Below, piece after piece: positions 56,936 to 64,000 of a stretch of DNA of 64,000 bases. Position 1 is the stretch's first letter, and the number at the start of each line of letters is the position of its first letter. The DNA lies in NCBI RefSeq assembly GCF_018143015.1, contig NC_054748.1, positions 13,816,967 to 13,880,966 of the forward strand, in the 5' to 3' direction. The DNA comes from Lytechinus variegatus (lineage: Eukaryota; Echinodermata; Echinoidea; Temnopleuroida; Toxopneustidae). The notes below the pieces were generated by a model. That model saw nothing but the letters and a program-made list of their open reading frames with translations, ran no database searches and was not told the DNA's origin. Made by a program: the position numbers and the translations under genes.

Positions 56936-58201
56936 ATGCTGAGAAACGGTCTCTCCACACTGAGGAGGGATAGAACAAACGCGCACAGAATCATTCCATT
57001 ATGCGCAATCCTTTGCGCATGCGCAATATTACTCCTCATCCGCAGCGGGAAGGTACCGTCATTGTTGACGATCGGTAAACGCGCTACCGCGTCGGAAAGT
57101 ATTTTGCGGGATGCGCGCAGTAAACGATACTTTTACAACCGCACCGCGATACGCTTCAAGAAAACATCGGAGGTGCGGCAATGCTACCATCTCTCGCGTT
57201 CTATGAGAAACCAACTCCTGGACGTTGAAAGTCGAGACGACATCGGATGCAAGCAACGGGTACCTGACGTCATCGTAGTTGGCGCGAAGGAAGGCGGAGA
57301 AGAGAGTCTACGTTTTTTCCTCGATAGACATCCTTCTGTAATGTTCCATTCGACGGACACAATCCGTTACTTCGACAGACCAACTTTCCGCCGAGCTAAA
57401 GGAATGTCATGGTACATGGAGAAAATGCCATACACGTCCCCCGATCAGGTCACCGTCGAAATGGGCTCGGACTACTTCGCTAGCAGCACCGCACCCGACG
57501 GCATCCGAAATGACATTGTGCCAAAGCCGAAGTTGATCGTCATAATTCGGGATCCAGTGAAGCGCGCACTGTTGGAATACCACTCTGCCCATTCTGTTAA
57601 TACAGGGGAAGTTAAAAACAAAGGGTGGGTGAAAAGCACAAAACAGTATCCTTATCTTGATAGTCTACATCAAATCGACGAGTCCTTCACAAAGACCGTC
57701 ATCAGCGATGGGGGCGACATTCATACTTGGAACGGCGTCGTCAACGTCGGCATGTACGTGATTCATCTTCGGAGGTGGTTTGAATGGTTCGGTCGTTCGC
57801 AGATAATGACGGTCGATGGCGATCGGTTGGAAACCGATCCGATACCGGTACTCCAGGCTGTCGAAGACTTCATCGGTGTGCCGCGCTTCTTCGAAGACTC
57901 TGCAGTTGCATTCGACAAGCGTTCTAAGTCATATTGTTTGGCAAGACCCTTTAGCCTGTGCCCTCCGCCGAAACCATCATACCCTTCGCCTGATCAGAAC
58001 ACGGTTAACGCATTGCGATCTTTCTATCACCGGTACGACCGCCAGTTATACCAGATGTTGGGTAGGAACTTTACTTGGTTTAAAGACTCGTTATTCGTCA
58101 ACAAAACCGCGTTCTCTCTCTCCGAGGTACAGCAGACAGCGGAGGAGGAAGATCCTATACAAGAATCGTCAGACCAGCTGGTTGAAGACGAGAATCAATG
58201 A
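56936..58201 (+). CDS. Heparan sulfate glucosamine 3-O-sulfotransferase-like protein
   Basis: 421 aa, single exon, ATG at 56936 (in-frame sequence upstream has no ATG). A short basic cytoplasmic part, one membrane span (about 19-35) and a lumenal stem fit a type II Golgi enzyme. The sulfotransferase domain runs from about 110 to 391, with family landmarks PDVIVVGAKEGG (110-121), WYMEKMP (159-165), RDPVKR (205-210), VDGDRL and a YCLARPFSLC cysteine pair. Family members move sulfate from PAPS to the 3-OH of glucosamine in heparan sulfate. Several key residues differ here. The PAPS loop reads AKEGGEE rather than RKGGTR. T142 sits where the catalytic glutamate (SQEIHFFD) belongs. M176 replaces the lysine of EKSP, and L213 the serine of the 3'-phosphate motif. 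Either the activity has changed or it is an inactive relative. An acidic tail (about 398-421) ends the protein. GC content is higher than in its surroundings. Confidence 0.85.
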   Translation: MLRNGLSTLRRDRTNAHRIIPLCAILCACAILLLIRSGKVPSLLTIGKRATASESILRDARSKRYFYNRTAIRFKKTSEVRQCYHLSRSMRNQLLDVESRDDIGCKQRVPDVIVVGAKEGGEESLRFFLDRHPSVMFHSTDTIRYFDRPTFRRAKGMSWYMEKMPYTSPDQVTVEMGSDYFASSTAPDGIRNDIVPKPKLIVIIRDPVKRALLEYHSAHSVNTGEVKNKGWVKSTKQYPYLDSLHQIDESFTKTVISDGGDIHTWNGVVNVGMYVIHLRRWFEWFGRSQIMTVDGDRLETDPIPVLQAVEDFIGVPRFFEDSAVAFDKRSKSYCLARPFSLCPPPKPSYPSPDQNTVNALRSFYHRYDRQLYQMLGRNFTWFKDSLFVNKTAFSLSEVQQTAEEEDPIQESSDQLVEDENQ

Positions 58202-58259
58202 TTATATTATAGTTGATTTTTATAAGACATAGGGCTGTCAGGCATGTCAGTTGAAGACA

Positions 58260-58457
58260 ATGGGTGATTTCAAGTTCAGCGTTGACCTTTTGGTGTTGGT
58301 GTTAGGTCAAACATAAAATGAAGATGAAGATGGCCGATCCAAAAAGTCACTCACTGGTTGTTGAGATGTCAATAATCTGAATCAGTTTTGGAGCTAGGGT
58401 AAGCAATCCAGATTTCAAGTCCAACACCAAGGCCAACACCGGACTTGAAATCGCCCA
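58260..58457. mobile_element. Fold-back MITE in the 3' flank of the sulfotransferase-like gene
   Basis: TGGGTGATTTCAAGTTCAGC and CCTTTTGGTGTTGG at the left mirror CCAACACCAAGG and CCGGACTTGAAATCGCCCA at the right. It starts 59 bp after the stop codon, so it is probably within the 3' untranslated region. Confidence 0.75.
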
Positions 58458-58780
58458 GTCATGAATTTACTAAACTTTTGATAACGATATAGGCCTACAT
58501 GCAGGCATACGAACTCATAAAGTAATGGTCGCTGGAATCTAAACCAAACAAAAACATATTTTAAAGGACTAGAACCAGAGACATGTTGGTAAAACGTACT
58601 GACAGACAGATATAAGCTACAGGACTGTTATAATCACTATTGGTCAATCATAATTTGCCACATAGAGTAAGGTCAATTTGTTGTAAAGAAGAAAACAAAC
58701 AGCACACTTAGCATTGCCACGCTATGAACACTTCGTACAGGTGCAGTTTTGCAACTTCCTAGTATGAAATATGTTAAGAA
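58458..58780. other. Intergenic, no gene seen
   Basis: Unique AT-rich sequence with no supported feature. Confidence 0.5.
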
Positions 58781-59645
58781 GCTGCACCTCCATGGTAAAG
58801 GTACTCCAATACAGGACAGTTCATATTTAATTGGACCTGGCAATGGATTTCAAAGTTCAGAAAGGTACAGACATTGATAATTGCACCTATCAAGGTATTC
58901 CAAAGTCCAGATAGGTACAGACTTTAATAATTGCACCTATTAAGGTATTTAAAGTTCAGAAAGGTACAAATTTGCACCTATCAAGGTTTTCCAAACTCCA
59001 GAATCATATTGTACAAATTTGCACCTATCAAGGTATTCCAAAGTCCAGAAAGGTACAAATTTGCACCTATCACGGTAGTCCAAAGTACAGAAAGGTACAG
59101 ACTTGCACCTATCAAGGTATTAAAAAGTCCAGATAGGTACACATTTGCACCTATCAACGTATTCAAAGTTCAGAAAGGTAAAAGAGCGCCTCCCCCATCG
59201 GTCTGGTCTCTCCCAAAATCCATTTACTGGGGAGCTGGACACCATCGTTGCTGATTGGGGAATTAAATTTGCACATATCAAGGAATTCCAAAGTCCAGAA
59301 AGATACAAATATCCACCTATCATGGTATTCCAAAGTCCAAAAGGTACAAATTTGCACCTATCATGGTAGTCCAAAATCCAGAAAGGTACAGACTTGCACC
59401 TATCAAGGTATTCAAAGTTCAGAAAGGTACAAACTTGCAACTTTCAAGGTACTCCGAGTCCAGATAGGTGCAATTAAAGTTGCTCCTATCATGGTCCGGA
59501 AGAGTAGCAAGTTATCAAGGTGTTCGAATTAGACCAGGAGGGTACTATTTAAAGTGTATATATTACGCAATCCAATACCAGAAAAGTGTCAAGCTGCACC
59601 TATTTAAGGGTACTCCAAGACCGTGAAGAATACAAAGTTGCACCC
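58781..59645. repeat. Minisatellite, about 42-50 bp units
   Basis: About 16 imperfect units of AAAGGTACAAATTTGCACCT followed by ATCAAGGTATTCCAAAGTCC. One interruption of about 75 bp (59188-59262) has unique GC-richer sequence. Frames on both strands are repeat artefacts. Confidence 0.9.
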
Positions 59646-60479
59646 AGTCTGACTTTGTGTGTTTAGCTCTTTTATTAATTCGTGCAGGCTTATCTACGAT
59701 TATTATAAAAAAAAAAAACTTTTCCCCCATCCAGTTTTCTGTATCCAAAATTAAAGTTGAATTTATATCATTGCCATAAACTTAGATCAGTCTTCTGACT
59801 CTTTATAACTGACAACTTATGTCATCGGGACCTGCGGTTATTATGGAAGATTGCTTTTATACATGTGTAGGTAGTTCTCATCGTATTTTTCTGACTCAAA
59901 TGTTTTTGACTAATTTATGCTTGACCGATTTTCTCAATGATATATTTGTAATTTCATATTATGCATCATTATTTTGTTTATATGAAACAAATATATGTGA
60001 AGCAATATCGAGAAATATGATAAAAATGCAACAAATGAAACTGCTGCGCCTTGGACAACATTTTTTAAAAACTTTTTAGTACTGTATATAGGTTATATTT
60101 CAAAGACAGTCGCTCCATCTGCACTATTGGCAAAAATTACTAAAATGTATTTTTTCAAAATGGAGTTGTTACTGATTTTAAATTATGCACTCATGAATAT
60201 TCATTACATCAGTAAATGACCAAAATTATAGGTAATGTACCTTTAACAATTAACGTATTTGTTTATTCAATATTTCCACCTTGAAAAGTTTCATAAAAGT
60301 ATGTGGTTCGATTACCATATCATTTCAATCAAAACATATTCTATAAGTGCAATTTTAAATTGATATTAACCGTAGCCCGCCAAGTGAAGTAAAATCACGT
60401 CATTAATTGATAGGACTCAGTGGATAGGTGAAGGATGTTAGGATTGGGAGGACAGGATAAGATGATCATCCTATAGGAT
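59646..60479. other. Intergenic, no gene seen
   Basis: AT-rich with a 12-A run near 59706. An 86-codon frame at 59819 shows no family features. Confidence 0.5.
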
Positions 60480-60487
60480 GATATAGG

Positions 60488-60836
60488 CCCGGGGGGCACT
60501 TACATTGACGAGTGGATACCACGCGCGAGCAAAAAAACACGTAAAAAGGATGTCGTTTTCACAATAGGGCACGTTACATACGTGACGTGATAAGGGTGTC
60601 AAAAACACAAAAATAATGAAAAAAGGGTATCTATTTCGTTAGGAAAGCTACGTGTTTAGGGTCACATTTGCGGGGATGATAAAACAAAATTAAATGTTTT
60701 ATAAAGGATGTTAAGGGTAGGGTTCACAAGGGGTGCATTTTCAGAATATGGAAAATACGTGTTAAGGGTGCTTTTCGAGACCCCCTGCATTGGTCGCGCA
60801 TGTTATCCACTCGTCAATGGAAGTGCCCCCCCCCCG
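60488..60836. mobile_element. GACGAGTGGATACC family MITE (copy 4, short)
   Basis: 349 bp with CCCGGGGGGCACTTACATTG at the left and CGCGCATGTTATCCACTCGT at the right. Perfect 8-bp duplication GATATAGG (60480-60487, 60837-60844), which sets the family as hAT-like. Confidence 0.85.
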
Positions 60837-60939
60837 GATATAGGGTAGGAGTAAAGAGTTGTAAAGGTAAACTTCACCCTGAAACCAATAAATGTTAAAC
60901 AGATTCCATCACGTGTATTTTTTTTGTTGATGCTGTACG

Positions 60940-61155
60940 TTGCATGGTCTTAATTGGTACGAGTTGACATGTTGCGTTTCCAACTGGTTCTAACTGGCAC
61001 CAGTTGACAACTGGTGTTTTCGAACTGGTCCTAGCATATAGTTGACTGGTCTGAACTGTATTGAACCAGTTGCAAACTGGTCAAAACTGGCACCAGTTGA
61101 ACTTGTATTCGCAACTGGTACCGGATGACAATTGGTTCTCCAACTGGTGTTTCTA
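60940..61155. repeat. ACTGGT/ACCAGT repeat cluster
   Basis: About ten ACTGGT or CCAGTTG words in both orientations within 215 bp (AACTGGCACCAGTTGACAAC type). Several pair as short hairpins. Confidence 0.6.
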
Positions 61156-61189
61156 TATAATTGTCAGCTGAAATCAGTTAGATTCCAGT

Positions 61190-61400
61190 ATCTGTGCCCC
61201 CTAAATTTAACCTGAGGACCCGTTTTAGGTAAGTGCCCTTGATTCAAAGAGAAATGAAAAACCAAAATGCCCCCTCTCAAACGTGTTCTGTGTCCCTTAG
61301 GACCCGCTTTAGTGATATTGCCATTTCTCGTATCAGTGCCCCTTTTTTCCTGAAGAAAAGTGCCCCTCAACGTGTTCCGTGCCCCTTTTCTTACCTGAGG
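61190..61400. repeat. Degenerate tandem repeat with GTGCCCC words
   Basis: Three to four diverged units of about 55-70 bp with AACGTGTTCYGTGCCCC, GAGGACCCGTTTTAG and AGTGCCCC words. Confidence 0.5.
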
Positions 61401-61419
61401 AGGATCTTCCCTTTACCTT

Positions 61420-62630
61420 CAGTGGCGTAGCTTTACGGGGGTCCTGGGGGGCACGTGCCCCCCCCCCCCCGAGATTTGGTGTGCCCCCTGGTGCTCCCCT
61501 GAAAAAAATTGGAAGAGCAAAAAAAAAGAGAAAAGGGAGAAAGAAGGAAAGAAAAAGGAAAAGAAGAAAAAAGAACAGGAAAATAAGAGGAGGAAGACGA
61601 GTGAACGAAATAATGTCAGGGGGAAGACTTGGAAAAAAAATGTTCATGTCTCCATATATAAACTTTTTGCTTGCGCTTCGCGCCAATATTGCCTGTTAAA
61701 TGAGATTCATATCTTGCTCAATAGGCTAATATGGAGCAATATAAACAAAAAAGTTTTGAAGTCAATATACAAAACACATTTTAGCCGGCTCGGACATCGA
61801 GCTTTCATTATTTTTTTCTCATTTACAAATTGAAGTGCTCTGTAAAATGCCCGCTTTATGGTCTTCATATCAGCATTTTAAGCTCACGCTGCGTGGTCAC
61901 ATTGTTTGATTTGCCAAGTTCATATTATCTACTTTCCATTAACAAAATGTATTGAGAATGTCCAGATTCTAGGTCTAAATCTAAAACATGCGCGATAGCT
62001 AGCCTGCACGTTCTTTATTTAAAATGTACTTAAATCATCCAGTTTCATTGCAGAATATCAATAATTGTCTGCTCACGCTTATATCCTATTTAGGATGTAC
62101 AAAGAGTGTCCCACTTTTAGGACTAAAATTTCAATTTTCTTCCTCTCGCGCGCGCTCGCATCAATTGTTTATTACATACCTATCCCATTTATTAATACAA
62201 AAAGTTCTTAGAATGACCATTAGGTCGGAATGTCAACAAAACTTGCTCGCGCTTCGCGCTGGCATTATTGAGATATATACCGTCTACGTGTGTAACTGTA
62301 AGCAGTCCTTAACAGGTCCCTTTCTGCTCGCGCTTGGCGTTCGCAGTAACCATATAGTTACAAACGAATCTTGCTCGGGAATTCACATAACATTGCCCAG
62401 AATATTAATTTTCAGGACGAAATACATGGAAGTAAAAAAAAGTGACTGATCGGGGAAAATATAGGTGAAGATAATTTCTGGCCCCATCCCATACTGACGC
62501 AAGTCGGATCCGCCCTTGTGACACAAACACACACACCGGAAAAAATTGTGCCCCCCCCTGAAAAAGCAAAGATCCCCCAGTGCCCCCCCCCCCCCCCGAC
62601 CCCCGGAAAAAAATCCTAGCTACGCCACTT
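61420..62630. mobile_element. hAT-like non-autonomous element, palindrome-array family (copy 3)
   Basis: Ends CAGTGGCGTAGC and GCTACGCCACT, with GGGGGGCACGTGCCCCCC next to the left end and a C run next to the right. Left 450 bp align with 13886-14260. Palindromic cores (GCTCGCGCTTCGCGCTGGC type) near 61669, 61880, 62090, 62143, 62244 and 62322 are partly decayed. Target duplication not preserved. Confidence 0.7.
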
Positions 62631-62639
62631 CTTCTTTTT

Positions 62640-62900
62640 CTTTTCTTGGTTGGCAACCAGTCAGGATTGACTATTTTTGCCACAGCTTTTGTTCATTTTC
62701 ATTAGCTTATTATATTTTTTTCCTTTTCCATTCCTTTTTTCCTTCTCTCTCATTTTTTTCTTTTTCCTTCCTTTTCTTTTCTGTTATTTAGTCTTTGTCT
62801 TTTTTTTCTTTTTTTTCCTTTTTCATGTTATTTTTTTTCTTTTCTTTTTTGTCTTATCTTTTCTTTTTTTGTTCTTTTTACTGTTTACCTTCTTGAACAT
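62640..62900. repeat. Polypyrimidine (T/C) tract
   Basis: About 200 bp of T-rich DNA with CTTTTCC words, right after the element end. The frame on the plus strand (Phe/Leu/Ser-rich) is compositional. Confidence 0.85.
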
Positions 62901-64000
62901 TCTCATATCAATGCACCTTTTTACCCAAGAAAAAATCCCTCACGACTGGGTTCTGTACCCATTTGAAACAAGAAATCAATTATACTCTCATTTTAAACTT
63001 ATGTGAATGAGTGTAGTTTATCATGACTTTTTAGATGTGGCGTAGGCTTGGGGAGCTCATGCATGCCCCCCCCCCCGTCAAAAACAAGACATTTTTTTCT
63101 CGACCATGCAAGTAAAAGAAAGAGAAAAGAAAGGAAAATATATATAGAGAGAGAAGGGTGAAATACATATGGCCCGGCCTATTTCGGCCTACTGTTATTT
63201 TTTGTCAAAATTTATCACAAAATTGGATTTCGTAATAAAAATGTAAAAACAATCATTCTCACTCCACTCGATGGCAACCTTTCATTAATATTACAAGATA
63301 CGCCATAGGCCTATCTAGCTCCCTCAAAATTCTATTATTATAAAGGGGGGTCGCACCCCCCTCCCATATCCCTTCCTGGGGAAAGTTTCAAGAAAGTTGT
63401 TGTTGTTATTTTGAATAGGCAAACTAGTCAGTTTTGACTATTGTTGCCTTATAAACATGCTTTTCTTTTTTTTCTCCAAAATAATTTCTTTGTTCAAATT
63501 ATGTCAGTTCGTAAAGTAAAAAAAAGAAAGGAAAGAAAGTTCTCAGGACACAACCGCGTAGCCAGGATTTCATTTTGGAGGGGGCGGTAAATGCACGCGA
63601 AGCGTGCCAACACTTACAGAGCGCGCGAAGCGCGCTCCCCAGGGGGTGGGTGCAGGGAGGGGGAAGCTTTTAGTGTTTCATAAATTAAAATGAAAAGGAG
63701 CCGTTTCTCTTGTCTCTAGTACCTCCAATTCGGTTGACTATATTGCGATTTTGAACCTTGTTTTCAAAAGTGATTGTGAACGCACAAAAGAGGTATACAA
63801 AATTAAAATGATAATAACTCTGCGCGAAGCGCGGAAGCTACAGCGTTTTATCATTTTTTCTTGCCATAAAAAGGGTCCCGAGAAAAGGGTATTCTCAAAG
63901 ATAGGCCTATATATTGAATACTCTCTTTGGAAAGATCAGATTTGATTACAAACAATTTAGCATCAGTGCATATTTTTAACTCGAAAAACAGAGGAGAAGA
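62901..64000. other. Element remnants to the window edge; no gene
   Basis: A GTGGCGTAGGCTTGGGGAGC end with a C run near 63037-63078; a C/G-run pair near 63343-63362; and CCGCGTAGCCAGGATTTC at 63555 followed by GCGCGCGAAGCGCGCTCC and GCGCGAAGCGCGGAAG cores. At least one further copy of the CAGTGGCGTA/palindrome family probably starts here and leaves the window. Confidence 0.5.

Noticed and set aside
58931-59440. Frames on both strands in the 59-kb minisatellite
   Set aside because: Peptides simply repeat with the array unit; both strands are open to a similar extent.

Overview
The window is animal nuclear DNA: spliced genes with GT-AG introns, long AT-rich intergenic stretches, and a very dense load of small DNA transposons, SINEs and minisatellites. 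The gene types (multi-copy UDP-glucuronosyltransferases, a RING/B-box TRIM-like gene, a heparan-sulfate 3-O-sulfotransferase-like gene) and the abundant GCGAGCGCGAAGCGCGAGC-bearing repeats suggest a marine invertebrate deuterostome. An echinoderm, perhaps a sea urchin, is my best guess; this is inference from sequence style, not proof.

Layout. 1-9.3 kb: a 69/78-bp minisatellite, plus orientation up to 6.95 kb and inverted at 7.15-9.27 kb. It is interrupted by a young LTR element (1249-5871), and the inverted block lies inside a TA-flanked terminal-inverted-repeat element (6984-9293). 9.3-16.3 kb: repeats only, including a composite terminal-inverted-repeat unit (11230-16296) that holds a 660-bp polypurine tract and a GGCGCC minisatellite. 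17.3-19.0 kb: two nested hAT-like elements, each with a perfect 8-bp target duplication. 19.5-21.3 kb: an intronless-CDS TRIM-like gene (+). 23-30.3 kb: a SINE, fold-back elements, a recent 1.75-kb tandem duplication and a hAT-like element carrying about nine ~112-bp units with GC-rich palindromes. 30.4-49.8 kb: the UGT cluster, all on the minus strand. 50-56 kb: fold-back elements. 56.9-58.2 kb: the sulfotransferase-like gene (+). 58.3-64 kb: minisatellites and hAT-like elements.

The UGT cluster is the biological core. Gene A (36760-30390, five coding exons, 534 aa) is complete. Gene B (46830-39969, four coding exons, 538 aa) is complete. A third first exon (49822-48935) has a good start, signal peptide and phase-0 donor, but no exon 2-4 set lies between it and gene B. 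The simplest reading is two alternative first exons sharing one set of constant exons, as in the vertebrate UGT1 locus: exon 1 gives the acceptor-binding half and the shared exons give the UDP-sugar-binding half, membrane anchor and ER-retrieval tail. The common 220-bp exon and the exon 1/2 boundary match the vertebrate layout as I remember it. Gene A also has an additional intron, and the A and B last exons share about 102 bp without a difference, which hints at gene conversion.
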